Shown here piece by piece: positions 9,088-17,060 of a stretch of DNA of 64,000 bases. The notes under the pieces are model-generated. The model saw only the letters and a program-made list of their open reading frames with translations, did not search any database and was not told where the DNA came from. Position 1 is the stretch's first letter. Each line of letters begins with the position of its first letter. The stretch lies in the NCBI RefSeq assembly GCF_014647915.1, contig NZ_BMQC01000009.1:1-64000 (forward strand), read 5' to 3'. The stretch is from Pilimelia terevasa. Lineage in GTDB: Bacteria; Actinomycetota; Actinomycetes; Mycobacteriales; Micromonosporaceae. The position numbers and the translations under genes were made by a program.

Positions 9088-9699
9088 ATGGCAGAGAAGA
9101 TCGTAGCGGCGGGCGGGCGTTGGTCCCTCGTCACCGGCTGGACGGCAGTCGCCACGCTCGCCGCCGGTGGTGCGCTGCTGGCCGGCGGTGGAGTATTCGC
9201 CGCGTGGACCAGCACGGCCAACGCGGCCGGCGGTACCAACGAGGCGACCAACGTGGGCATGGCCCACGTGGACACCAACGGCACGACGTTCAGCACCGGA
9301 GTCGCCAACCTGCTGCCGGGCGACTACGTGTACCGCTACGCCAATCTGACCAACACCGGCTCCGCGAGCGAGGTGTTCACCGCCACCGCCGCGGGCACCG
9401 GGGTGCTCGCCGGTGCCGGCGGGCTCCAGTTCGCCGTCGACACCTGCCCCGCCGCCTGGGCCAGCGACGGCACCTGCTCCGGCACCGTCGCCGTCGTCGC
9501 CGCCACCACCGACGTCGCCGGCGCGACCCCGGTCAGTCTCGGCACCGTGGCCGCCAACGGGGTCAGGTACCTGCGCTACAAGGTCCAGCTCAACGGCACC
9601 GCCGACCAGAGCACGTTCCAGGGCAAGCAGGGTGCCGTCAACGTGACGATCACCGGTACCACCGCCTCCAACGGCAACCGGAACCGGACCGCGGGCTGA
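9088..9699 (+). CDS. TasA/camelysin-like exported protein with SipW-type signal peptide
   Basis: A 203-residue protein. A long signal sequence (residues 10-48) contains TGWTAVATLAAGGALLAGGGVFAAW followed by T-S-x-A, matching the SipW-dependent signal peptides of the TasA/CalY (peptidase M73) group. The mature part is beta-rich, with LPGDYVYRYANLTNTGSASEVFTATA in the position and style of the TasA jelly-roll start, and a Cys pair (VDTCPAAWASDGTCSG). In firmicutes such proteins form extracellular fibres. Here it heads an operon with a second exported protein and a matching signal peptidase, which strongly supports export through that peptidase. Fibre formation is inferred. Confidence 0.8.
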   Translation: MAEKIVAAGGRWSLVTGWTAVATLAAGGALLAGGGVFAAWTSTANAAGGTNEATNVGMAHVDTNGTTFSTGVANLLPGDYVYRYANLTNTGSASEVFTATAAGTGVLAGAGGLQFAVDTCPAAWASDGTCSGTVAVVAATTDVAGATPVSLGTVAANGVRYLRYKVQLNGTADQSTFQGKQGAVNVTITGTTASNGNRNRTAG

Positions 9700-9701
9700 C
9701 C

Positions 9702-10301
9702 GTGACCGCCGCCATCACGCCGCCGCGCCGCCGCCCGGGTACCCGCCCGGGCGGCGGGGCGGGGCGTCGCCTCGCCGCGGTGGCGGCGACCCTGCTCGCC
9801 GTCCCGCTCGCCCCGGCCCCCGCGCACGCGGCGCCGTGGGTGGTACCCAAGGCCAGCCGGGACAGCGGCACGTTCACCATGGCCAGCACCTCGTACGCGT
9901 TCGGCGGCAGCGACCCGGCCAGCTTCTCGCTGCCGCTGCCCGTGGCCCTGCTGAGCACCACCGGATACGCGAGCCTGCGCAACACCGGCAGTACCGCGGC
10001 CCGCTTCTCCGGTGGCGTCGACGCCACCGGCGTGCCCTCGGCGGCCCGGGTCACCCTCGTCCGCTGCGCCGTCGCCTTCAGCGGCGGCGCCTGCGCCAGC
10101 GGCCAGGCGACCCTCGTCAACTCGGCGGCGCTCAGCGGCGACCCGGTCGTCGCCTACGGCAACGGCTCCACCCTGGCCGCCAACCAGACCATTCACCTGA
10201 AGATCACCGTGACCGCGCTGGCGGTGCTCAGCGGCACTGTCACCTTGCTTCCGTTGACCGGGACGCTGCCCACCGGCGGCGCCAACCGCACCGCAGGATA
10301 G
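9702..10301 (+). CDS. Second exported beta-rich protein of the TasA-like operon
   Basis: A 199-residue protein starting at a GTG 3 bases after the previous stop. The start lies inside a much longer open frame whose upstream part is antisense-like noise. It has a basic N-terminus (PPRRRPGTRPGGGAGRR), a hydrophobic core and an AHA-AP cleavage site near residue 45. The mature part is Ser/Thr/Ala-rich with beta pattern and has a Cys pair (LVRCAVAFSGGACASG) spaced like that of the preceding protein. Both proteins end with the same tail style (GxNRTAG). I take them as diverged paralogues, perhaps major and minor subunits of one surface structure. Confidence 0.75.
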   Translation: MTAAITPPRRRPGTRPGGGAGRRLAAVAATLLAVPLAPAPAHAAPWVVPKASRDSGTFTMASTSYAFGGSDPASFSLPLPVALLSTTGYASLRNTGSTAARFSGGVDATGVPSAARVTLVRCAVAFSGGACASGQATLVNSAALSGDPVVAYGNGSTLAANQTIHLKITVTALAVLSGTVTLLPLTGTLPTGGANRTAG

Positions 10302-10309
10302 GGAGACGC

Positions 10310-11092
10310 ATGACAGCATCCGTCCGCACCCGCCGCACCGTGCGCCACCGGCTGCACCGCGCCTTCCTCGCGCTCACCATGAGCGTCTCGCTCGCCTTCC
10401 TCGCCGCCAGCGTCGGCATCATGGCCACGCAGGGACGGGTCGAGGCGGTCCTCAGCGGCTCGATGGAGCCGACCATCCCGACCCACGCCCTGGTGGTGGC
10501 CGTACCGGTGGCCGCCGACCACGTGCGCGTCGGCGACGTCATCATGTTCCAGCGGCCCGACGCGACGGCCGGCGCCCCCAGCGTCATGCACCGGGTCGTC
10601 GAGCGGTTCACCCGTGACGGCGCCTCGCTCGCCCACACCCGCGGGGACGCCAACAGCGGCAACGACCCCTGGACCCTGGACCTGAACCGGTCCGCGCTGT
10701 ACCGGGTGAACGCCAGCGTCCCCCGGCTCGGTGCCCTCTACCAGGGCCTGCACCGCAGCGTCAGCGACCTGGGCGCCGCCCGCCTGTGGGGCGGGATCGC
10801 CCTGATGCTGGTCGCCGGGGCCGTGGCCAGCCGGCTCCTGCGCCGCCGGGCGACCGTGGAGACCGCGCCGGCCGAGGCGGCCGACGAGGACCTGACCGAG
10901 GCCGTCCGCCTGGCCAGCCAGGAGATGCGGCACCGGCTGACCACCATCATCGGGTACGGCGAGGTGCTGAGCGAGGCCGGCGACGCGATGCCCGCCCGCG
11001 AGTCCGACATGGCCCGCCGGATCAACGACCACGCCCTCCGGCTCACCGGCGTGCTGGACGACCTCACCGACCTGGTGCCCTCGTCCCGCTGA
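10310..11092 (+). CDS. SipW/ER-type signal peptidase I fused to a degenerate histidine-kinase dimerisation domain
   Basis: A 260-residue protein. Residues 18-38 form the first membrane helix. SGSMEPT (Ser51) is box B, and MHRVVE (His94) replaces the usual lysine, giving the Ser-His dyad of the archaeal/ER/SipW class. HTRGDANSGNDPW at 109-121 is box E. A second helix spans about 158-176. Residues 195-256 do not belong to signal peptidases: LASQEMRHRLTTIIGYGEVL followed by a second helix aligns with HisKA (compare LLSHELRTPLTTILG in the next gene), but Gln204 replaces the phospho-accepting histidine. There is no ATPase domain. Its place directly after two SipW-type substrates indicates that it processes them. 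The tail could dimerise with the kinase encoded downstream. Confidence 0.85.
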   Translation: MTASVRTRRTVRHRLHRAFLALTMSVSLAFLAASVGIMATQGRVEAVLSGSMEPTIPTHALVVAVPVAADHVRVGDVIMFQRPDATAGAPSVMHRVVERFTRDGASLAHTRGDANSGNDPWTLDLNRSALYRVNASVPRLGALYQGLHRSVSDLGAARLWGGIALMLVAGAVASRLLRRRATVETAPAEAADEDLTEAVRLASQEMRHRLTTIIGYGEVLSEAGDAMPARESDMARRINDHALRLTGVLDDLTDLVPSSR

Positions 11093-11215
11093 ACGCGCCG
11101 GCCCACCCAATCATCGGACGTTTGCCCGTACGAATTTCGCGGCGGATCGGCAATGCGCCGGGAGTAATGTGACCGACGATTGTTCGGCCCTGCGTACCGC
11201 GAGGGACGGGTGGCC

Positions 11216-12982
11216 ATGGCCTGGATGCTTCCGATGCCGCTGCGGTGCGAGCTGCCGCTGGTGGCCGGCGTCGCCGGTCTGGCGGGGGCGCTCGCCGCCG
11301 ACGGCCGGCTCGCCCGCGCCGAGGTGACGCTCCAGGTGGGCGCCGTGGCGGTGGCGCTGCTCGCGGTGCTCCGCTGCGTACAGCGCGGCCGCCGCTACGA
11401 CGACCGCGGCGCGGTCGCCTGGCGGGTGTTCGCCGCCGGTGTGCTGACCTGGGCCGCCGGACACGCCCTGGTCGCGTTCGCCCCGGTCGGGTCGTTCCCG
11501 CACCTGCTCGGACAGGGCACGCTGTGCCTGTTCCCGCTGCTGACCGCGGTCGGCCTGTCGATCTTCCTGCGGCACGCGTTCGGCCGGATCCCCGTGGGCC
11601 GGGTGCTGCTGGACGGCGTGATCCTGTCGGCGTCGCTGCTGCTGCTGTACACCACCCTGCTCTTCACCCCGTGGGATCCGCCGCGGGGCGGCTACCCGGC
11701 CGGCACGGGGTTCGACGTCGCGCTGGTCCTCGGCGACCTCGCGGTCACCACGCTGATCATTTTCGTCCTCACCCGGGTGGGCTTCCGCAACCACACGGTG
11801 TCCCTGCTGGCGCTGGGCCTGGCCGCGCTGATCGTGGGCGACCTCGCCGCCGTCCACGAGGTGGGCGCCGGTGACCAGGCGGCGGGCTGGGCCGCCGACA
11901 TCGCCCACCTGTGCGCCTTCGCCCTGGCCGGCGCCGCGGCCACCGTCCCGGACCCCCCGGCGGGGGCGCCCGCCCACCGGCACCGGCCGACCCAGGTCGG
12001 GCTGGCGCTGCCCTACGTCCCCTTCGTCCTGGCGATGGCGGCGTCGCTGACCCCGGCGGGGGCCCCGCTCACCCACCGGACGATGGCCGGCGGCCTGGCG
12101 GCGCTGGTGGTCCTGCGGCAGTTCCTCACCCTGCGCGACAACGACCACCTGCTGCACCGCATCCAGCAGCAGGTCGGCGAGCTGGACCGGCGCGCCGAGG
12201 CCCTCGCCGGCAGCAACGTCCGCCTCCAGGAGCACGACCGGCTCAAGAACGAGTTCATCACCCTGCTGTCCCACGAGCTGCGCACGCCCCTGACCACGAT
12301 CCTGGGCCGCGTCGAGGAGCTGGCCGAGTCCACGCCCGCCGACGCGGCCCCCCGCACGAGGCGCAACATCGACGCCATCTCCCGCAACAGCCACCGGCTC
12401 TCCGGGCTGGTCTCCGATCTGCTGTCCGCCTCCGGCCTCGGCGGCGTCGACCTCCAGCGCAACGGCGCGGCCGTCGACGTGGCCGCGCTGGTCGCCGAGG
12501 CCGCCGCCGCGGTGCGCCGCCGCGCGCCCGGGCGCGCCGACATCGCCCTCACCGCCCCCGACCGGCCGGTGCCCGCCGTCGGCAACCGCGACGAGCTGGC
12601 CAAGGCGCTGGAGGAGCTGCTCTGGAACGCCACCAAGTTCTCCCCGCCCGGGGGCGCCGTCGCCGTCGACGTCGCCACCGGCGGCGGCCGCGCGGTCGTC
12701 ACGATCACCAACTCCGGCCCCGGCGTCCTACCGCAGGAGCAGGAACGGCTGTTCACCCCCTTCTTCCGCGCGGCCACCGCGACCGCGCAGGCGGTCCAGG
12801 GGCGCGGTCTCGGCCTCGTCATCAGCAGGGGCATCGTCGAACGGCACGGCGGGCAGCTCCACCTCACCTCCGTACCCGACCGGGAGACGACCGCGCGCGT
12901 CGACCTGCCGCTGGCACCCGACGCGCCCCCGGCGGCCGAGGTACCGCGGGCCGCCGACTCCGGTCCCCGGGTCACCGCCTGA
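11216..12982 (+). CDS. Membrane-bound sensor histidine kinase
   Basis: A 588-residue protein. About eight hydrophobic helices fill residues 5-300, a multi-pass sensor region without a recognisable periplasmic domain. A coiled-coil linker (LHRIQQQVGELDRRAEALAG) leads to HisKA with His353 in LLSHELRTPL. The HATPase_c domain follows, with the N box (EELLWNATKFSPPGG), G1-like NSGPGVLPQEQERLFTPFFRA and G2 (GRGLGLVISRGIVERHGG). ATG 11216 is chosen because GAGGGA lies 9 bases upstream; TTG 11180 and GTG 11210 are alternatives. No response regulator gene follows, so the partner is elsewhere. It lies 123 bases after the signal peptidase-HisKA fusion. Confidence 0.9.
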   Translation: MAWMLPMPLRCELPLVAGVAGLAGALAADGRLARAEVTLQVGAVAVALLAVLRCVQRGRRYDDRGAVAWRVFAAGVLTWAAGHALVAFAPVGSFPHLLGQGTLCLFPLLTAVGLSIFLRHAFGRIPVGRVLLDGVILSASLLLLYTTLLFTPWDPPRGGYPAGTGFDVALVLGDLAVTTLIIFVLTRVGFRNHTVSLLALGLAALIVGDLAAVHEVGAGDQAAGWAADIAHLCAFALAGAAATVPDPPAGAPAHRHRPTQVGLALPYVPFVLAMAASLTPAGAPLTHRTMAGGLAALVVLRQFLTLRDNDHLLHRIQQQVGELDRRAEALAGSNVRLQEHDRLKNEFITLLSHELRTPLTTILGRVEELAESTPADAAPRTRRNIDAISRNSHRLSGLVSDLLSASGLGGVDLQRNGAAVDVAALVAEAAAAVRRRAPGRADIALTAPDRPVPAVGNRDELAKALEELLWNATKFSPPGGAVAVDVATGGGRAVVTITNSGPGVLPQEQERLFTPFFRAATATAQAVQGRGLGLVISRGIVERHGGQLHLTSVPDRETTARVDLPLAPDAPPAAEVPRAADSGPRVTA

Positions 12983-13030
12983 GGGGCGGGTCGGACCCGG
13001 CGGTTTCGGTCAGCGCCCCGGCGCGGGCCG

Positions 13031-13561
13031 TCACACCGCGGCGATGGTGTGCGCGACCTCGTCGACGATCTCCCGGGCGAGGTAGCCGGTGTCGCCGTGC
13101 CGGGGCGTCAGCCGGCGCCCGCTGGCGGCGTCGGCCCACGACTCGCCGCCGGGCGGCCGGTAGTAGAACTTGCCCAGCCGGCGGCGGCGCTCCTCCTCGC
13201 CCGGCAGGCGCGCGCGCACGCCGGTGGCGGTGAGCAGGTCCAGGACGCCCAGCTCCCGGTCGCGCAGCCGCTCGTCGTACGCGACGGGCAGGTCGGCGTC
13301 CGCCAGGGCCAGGTCCGCGGTCTGGCGGGTGCGCAGGTAGGGCGAGACGACGGCGAGCTGCGGCGTGCGCTCCGGTGGCAGGTCCCCCAGCCAGCGGGCG
13401 ACCGCCGCGGCCTGCTCGCGGCCCAGCGTGGACAGCGGCACGTCCGCGTCCCGCTCGGCCAGGTCGATGGCCTCGTGGCCCGCTTCCTCCGCGGCGGCGG
13501 CGGCCACGTTGCCCGCGCTCTGTCCGTGCCTGACCACCCCGAGCCAGCCCAACTGCGCCAT
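13031..13561 (-). CDS. Histidine phosphatase family protein with a missing C-terminal catalytic half
   Basis: A 176-residue protein. The N-terminus has the RHG motif (VVRHGQSAGN), then LSTLGREQAAAVARWL, VVSPYLRTRQTADLAL with the second Arg, DERLRDRELGVLDLLT with the acid, and PPGGESWAD. Family members then continue for about 60 residues containing a second catalytic His near VxxHGxxI. Here the sequence switches after ESWAD to a short unrelated tail (RRLTPRHGDTGYLAREIVDE) and stops. Codon use in the tail is still fully actinomycete. This looks like a truncated or recombined copy, probably inactive as a phosphatase. No frameshifted continuation is visible in the 48 bases downstream. Confidence 0.75.
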   Translation of the reverse strand: MAQLGWLGVVRHGQSAGNVAAAAAEEAGHEAIDLAERDADVPLSTLGREQAAAVARWLGDLPPERTPQLAVVSPYLRTRQTADLALADADLPVAYDERLRDRELGVLDLLTATGVRARLPGEEERRRRLGKFYYRPPGGESWADAASGRRLTPRHGDTGYLAREIVDEVAHTIAAV

Positions 13562-13615
13562 GGCCGGTGCGTACCCTGGGCGCCGCGGCGCCAATCGGGG
13601 CGCGCCGCGCCGGGG

Positions 13616-13978
13616 CTACCCGCCGTCGGGGCCGGGCGGCGCGCCGGGGCGGGTCGGGTGCGCGCGCCGGGCGGCGCCGAGCTGGGCCTGGAGCGCGGCG
13701 ATGGTGGCGCGGGCGGCGGCCAGCTCGTGTTCGAGGGCCACGATGCGGCACGCCGCCACCAGGTCGAAGCCGTCGTTGACCACCTGGCGGGCCCGGCTGG
13801 CCAGGTGCAGCTCGTTCTGGCTGTACCGGCGGTGCCCGCCCTGCGACCGGCCCGGCGAGAGCAGCCCGTGCGCGCCCAGGCCGCGCAGGAACGCCGGGGT
13901 GACGCCGAGCATCCCGGAGGCGGCGCTCATCGAGTACGCGGGGTAGTCCCCGTCGTGCAGCGGCTGGCCGGGCAGCAT
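13616..13978 (-). CDS. MerR/HspR-like transcriptional regulator
   Basis: A 120-residue protein starting at ATG 13978 behind GGAGGAG. Residues 11-50 resemble the MerR winged helix of HspR proteins: YSMSAASGMLGVTPAFLRGLGAHGLLSPGRSQGGHRRYSQNEL. The segment that normally reads TLRxYERxGL is altered to FLRGLGAHGL. The second half is a coiled coil (ALEHELAAARATIAALQAQL), the usual dimerisation helix, followed by a Pro-rich tail. It lies 79 bases downstream of, and in the same direction as, the Hsp20 gene, which suggests that it controls heat-shock or stress expression of that gene. The operator was not recognised. Confidence 0.78.
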   Translation of the reverse strand: MLPGQPLHDGDYPAYSMSAASGMLGVTPAFLRGLGAHGLLSPGRSQGGHRRYSQNELHLASRARQVVNDGFDLVAACRIVALEHELAAARATIAALQAQLGAARRAHPTRPGAPPGPDGG

Positions 13979-14057
13979 GTCGCTCCTCCTCCACGGGACG
14001 GCGGCCGGGGCGGGCCGGCTCGCGCCGGTTCCCGCCCCGGCCGCCGGGGGCGTCGGG

Positions 14058-14528
14058 TCAGGCGGACGATCCGGCAAGCTGCCGCTCGCGGGACTCGCCC
14101 GTGATGACCTGGTGGCCGTCGTCCTCGCCGCGGCCGATCGAGATCCGCCGCGGCTTGGCCTGGGCGGCGATCGGGATGGTGACGGTGAGGACACCGTCGC
14201 GGTAGGACGCGTCGACGGCGTCCAGGTCCAGGCCGTCGCCGAGCACCAACTGGCGGTTGAACGAGCCGCTCGACCGCTCGGCGATGAGGAACTTCGTGCC
14301 CTCGGGGGCGCGGCTGCGCCGGGTCGCGCTGACCGTCAGCGTGTTGTTCTCCGCGGTCAGGTCGAGCGAGTCGGCGTCGATGCCGGGGCAGTCCAGCTCC
14401 ACGACGTAGTGCTCGCCGTGGCGGTAGACGTCCATGGGCATCGGGCGGGGCGTGCGCTGGCCGCTGAGGACCTCGCCGGCCAGCCGGTCGAAGTCGCGGA
14501 ACGGGTCGAAGCGAAGCATTCCCGTCAT
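14058..14528 (-). CDS. Small heat-shock protein, Hsp20/alpha-crystallin family
   Basis: A 156-residue protein starting at ATG 14528 behind GGAGGTG. The N-terminal MLRFDPFRDFDRLAGEVL is the typical actinobacterial Hsp18/Hsp20 opening. The alpha-crystallin domain spans about residues 33-130: PMDVYRHGEHYVVELDCPGID, LTVSATRRS, FNRQLVLGDGLDLDAVDASYRDGVLTVTIPIA. The oligomerisation motif (PRRISIG, I-x-I) follows. It acts as an ATP-independent holdase. A candidate promoter lies at 14608-14637, and a MerR/HspR-like gene follows. Confidence 0.93.
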   Translation of the reverse strand: MTGMLRFDPFRDFDRLAGEVLSGQRTPRPMPMDVYRHGEHYVVELDCPGIDADSLDLTAENNTLTVSATRRSRAPEGTKFLIAERSSGSFNRQLVLGDGLDLDAVDASYRDGVLTVTIPIAAQAKPRRISIGRGEDDGHQVITGESRERQLAGSSA

Positions 14529-14607
14529 CTTGGTCACCTCCGGGTCGGTCCGATCGTGGCAGTGGGCGGGGCCCGGCCGAGCAACCTCGTGGCGGACCCG
14601 CACAGAA

Positions 14608-14637
14608 AAGATAGCTCTGGCCGCTCAGCCATTGCAA
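14608..14637 (-). promoter_or_regulatory. Candidate promoter of the Hsp20 gene
   Basis: On the minus strand TTGCAA (14632-14637) and TATCTT (14608-14613) are separated by 18 bases inside a locally AT-rich island (14600-14670). The leader would be about 70 bases. A canonical HAIR element (CTTGAGT-N7-ACTCAAG) for HspR was looked for and not found. Confidence 0.4.
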
Positions 14638-14787
14638 GCCTCACGACAAATAAAATCTGCATCGGACGAGAGAGGTTCTCCCCAGGGTGACGCGGTCGGC
14701 GGCGCCGCGTCCCGCGGCCGGGCGCAGGGGTGGCCGGACGAGGACCGGCGCGGTCGCTACGCTTCCGTTGTGGCGGGCGAGGGCACT

Positions 14788-16404
14788 GTGGCGGACGCGC
14801 AGCGGCTGCACCGGATCCAGGTGATCACGGATGCGGCGCTGTCGCGGCTCGACGCGTCGGGGCTCCTCGACGAGCTGCTCGACCGGCTCCGGGAGCTGCT
14901 GGTGGTCGACACCGCCGCGATCCTCGTCCTCGACGCCCACGCCCGGCAGTTGGTGGCGGCGGCGGCCAAGGGGCTGGAGGAGGAGGTCTGGGAGGGCTTC
15001 CGGGTCGGGGTGGGCGACGGGTTCGCCGGCCGGGTCGCCCAGACCAAGCAGCCGGTGGTCGTCGCCGACGTCACCAGCGCGGACGTGGTGAGCCAGGTAC
15101 TGCTGAATAAGGGCATCCGCTCCCTGCTGGGGGTCCCGATGCTGGCCGGCGGGGTCCTGGTCGGCGTCCTGCACGTGGGCACCCTCGCGCCCCGCCGGTT
15201 CACCGACGACGACGTGTACCTGCTCCAGTTGGCCGCCGACCGGGCCGGGATGGCCGCGCAGGTCCGCTCCCGGGGCCTGGAGCAGGCGGCGGCACTCGCG
15301 CTGCAGCGCAGCCTGCTGCCGCCCCAGCTTCCCCGCGTACCGGGCGTCGACCTGGCCGCCCGCTACGTACCCGGGCACGACCTGGGCATCGGCGGCGACT
15401 GGTACGACGTGTTCCCGCTGCCCTCGGGCTGGACCGGCGTGGTGATCGGCGACGTGTCGGGCCACGGGCTGCGGTCGGCCGTGATCATGGGTCGGCTCCG
15501 CAGCGCCCTGCGGTCGTACGCGCTGATCTGCGACGACCCGGCCGAGACCCTGGACATGCTGGACCGCAAGATCCACCACTTCGAGGCGGGGAACCTCGCC
15601 ACGGCGCTGTACGCGATGGTCTCGCCGGACTGCGCGACGGTGCGGCTGTCGCTGGCCGGACACCTGCCGCCCGTCCTCGCCGCCGCCGGGCGCGAGGCGG
15701 AGCTGGTCTCGGCGCCGGTCGACCCGCCGCTGGGCATCGGGTCGGTGCGGCCCGTCCGGCACAGCACCGACATCGCCTTCCCCCCGGGCGCCGCGCTCGT
15801 CTGCTACACCGACGGGCTGGTCGAGCGCCGGGACGAGGTCATCGACGTGGGACTGGCGCGCCTGGTGGCCGCGGTGCGGACCGGCCCGGCCGAGGAGATC
15901 TGCGGCCGGATCATGCTGACCACGGACGTGGCGCGACCCACCGACGACATCGCGCTCCTCGCCGTCCGGCGCGCGCCGGACGGCGACGGCGACGACGGCG
16001 GGGGCCGGCAGCTCCTCGACGCCGGCTTCACCGCCGACGCGGTCGGGGCCGTCCGGCACGAGGTCGAGGCGGTCTCCCGGCGGCACGGGCTGGACGCCGA
16101 GGCCCTCGACGACTGGGTGACGGCCGTCAACGAGCTGATGGTCAACGCGGTGCGCCACGGCGGCGGCGCCGGCCACGTGACGCTCCGGCTCGCCGACCGG
16201 CTCACCTGCCGGGTCCGCGACCGCGGCGCCGGCTTCGCCGCCGCGCCGTACCTCGACCGGGCCACCCGGCCGGTCGTCTCGCCCACCGGCGGGATGGGCC
16301 TGTGGATCGTGCGGCAGATGGCGGAGGTCGTCAGCCTGGACAGCGACGCCGACGGCACGACGGTCGTCATCGCCGCCCGGCCCGGCGCCGCACCGCCCGC
16401 CTGA
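14788..16404 (+). CDS. GAF - SpoIIE (PP2C-type) phosphatase - RsbW-type kinase fusion
   Basis: A protein of about 538 residues; GTG 14788 has GAGGG just upstream, and GTG 14770 is the alternative. The order is a GAF domain (about 15-160, FRVGVGDGFAGRVAQTKQPVVVADV), then a SpoIIE-type phosphatase (about 180-400) with metal-binding aspartates in GGDWYDVFPL, VIGDVSGHGLR, CYTDGLVERR and PTDDIALL, then an HATPase of the RsbW/SpoIIAB type (about 410-535) with VNELMVNAVRHGG and GGMGLWIVRQM. It combines the two opposing enzymes of partner switching, anti-anti-sigma phosphatase and anti-sigma kinase, in one chain controlled by a GAF sensor. The STAS gene downstream is the natural partner. Confidence 0.92.
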   Translation: MADAQRLHRIQVITDAALSRLDASGLLDELLDRLRELLVVDTAAILVLDAHARQLVAAAAKGLEEEVWEGFRVGVGDGFAGRVAQTKQPVVVADVTSADVVSQVLLNKGIRSLLGVPMLAGGVLVGVLHVGTLAPRRFTDDDVYLLQLAADRAGMAAQVRSRGLEQAAALALQRSLLPPQLPRVPGVDLAARYVPGHDLGIGGDWYDVFPLPSGWTGVVIGDVSGHGLRSAVIMGRLRSALRSYALICDDPAETLDMLDRKIHHFEAGNLATALYAMVSPDCATVRLSLAGHLPPVLAAAGREAELVSAPVDPPLGIGSVRPVRHSTDIAFPPGAALVCYTDGLVERRDEVIDVGLARLVAAVRTGPAEEICGRIMLTTDVARPTDDIALLAVRRAPDGDGDDGGGRQLLDAGFTADAVGAVRHEVEAVSRRHGLDAEALDDWVTAVNELMVNAVRHGGGAGHVTLRLADRLTCRVRDRGAGFAAAPYLDRATRPVVSPTGGMGLWIVRQMAEVVSLDSDADGTTVVIAARPGAAPPA

Positions 16405-16622
16405 GGCCCGCCCGGACCCGCCGGTTCGCGGCCGCCGGGGGCTTTCCCCTCAGCACGCCGGGGGCAATCGGGTGTAGCGTCGACGGAGACATCTCATCGT
16501 CGGGTCGCTGATCCCCTTCCGGGGCTTGTCCTCTCGGCATCGGTACCGCCCGCCCACCGCGCGGGCTTCGGGGACCGATTGCACCCATGGACCGCCTCCG
16601 CCCGACGAAAGGCATATTTGCC

Positions 16623-16988
16623 ATGGTCGCCACCATTCTCCCCCCGCCGCTGGACATCCAGCACGTGCACCGCGACACTGCCCGGACCGTCCTGCGGGCC
16701 GTCGGCGAGATCGACCTCGGTACCTGCGCGACCCTGCACCGTTGCCTGATCGAGACACTGCGCCACCGGGACGGCGGCGAGGTCGTCGTCGACGTGAGCG
16801 AGGTGTCGTTCCTGTCGGCGGCCGGGATCAACACGCTCCTGGCGTGCCGCGCCGCCGCCCGGCGCCGGGGCGTCGCGCTGGTCCTGGACGGGCCGCCGCC
16901 CCCCGTGTACCGCGTGCTGGACGTCACCGGCCTGCTGGACGTTCTCGGCGTCCGCCGCGGCCTCGACCGCCCGGACGGGCGCGACTGA
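16623..16988 (+). CDS. STAS-domain protein (anti-sigma factor antagonist type) without the phosphorylatable serine
   Basis: A 121-residue protein starting at ATG 16623, preceded by GAAAGG 10 bases upstream; ATG 16587 has no such site. The fold pattern fits SpoIIAA/RsbV: VLRAVGEIDLGTC, then EVVVDVSEVSFLSAAGINTLLACRAAARRRGV. The loop that carries the phosphoserine in SpoIIAA (D-S-S-G) reads Ser65-Ala-Ala-Gly68, so the normal phosphosite is alanine. It may be constitutively active, or Ser65 may substitute. It lies 218 bases after the phosphatase-kinase fusion and is probably its partner. Confidence 0.85.
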   Translation: MVATILPPPLDIQHVHRDTARTVLRAVGEIDLGTCATLHRCLIETLRHRDGGEVVVDVSEVSFLSAAGINTLLACRAAARRRGVALVLDGPPPPVYRVLDVTGLLDVLGVRRGLDRPDGRD

Positions 16989-16995
16989 CCGAAAA

Positions 16996-17035
16996 GGTCG
17001 GACCGGCGCCGGAGCGACCACCGAAAGGTCCGACC
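16996..17035. terminator. Stem-loop between convergent STAS and DUF1360 genes
   Basis: GGTCGGACC (16996-17004) and its complement GGTCCGACC (17027-17035) form a 9-bp stem with a 22-base loop, eight bases after the STAS stop and 26 bases before the DUF1360 stop. It could end transcription in both directions. Confidence 0.45.
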
Positions 17036-17060
17036 GACTGCGAGCCCGGCGACGCGTCGG

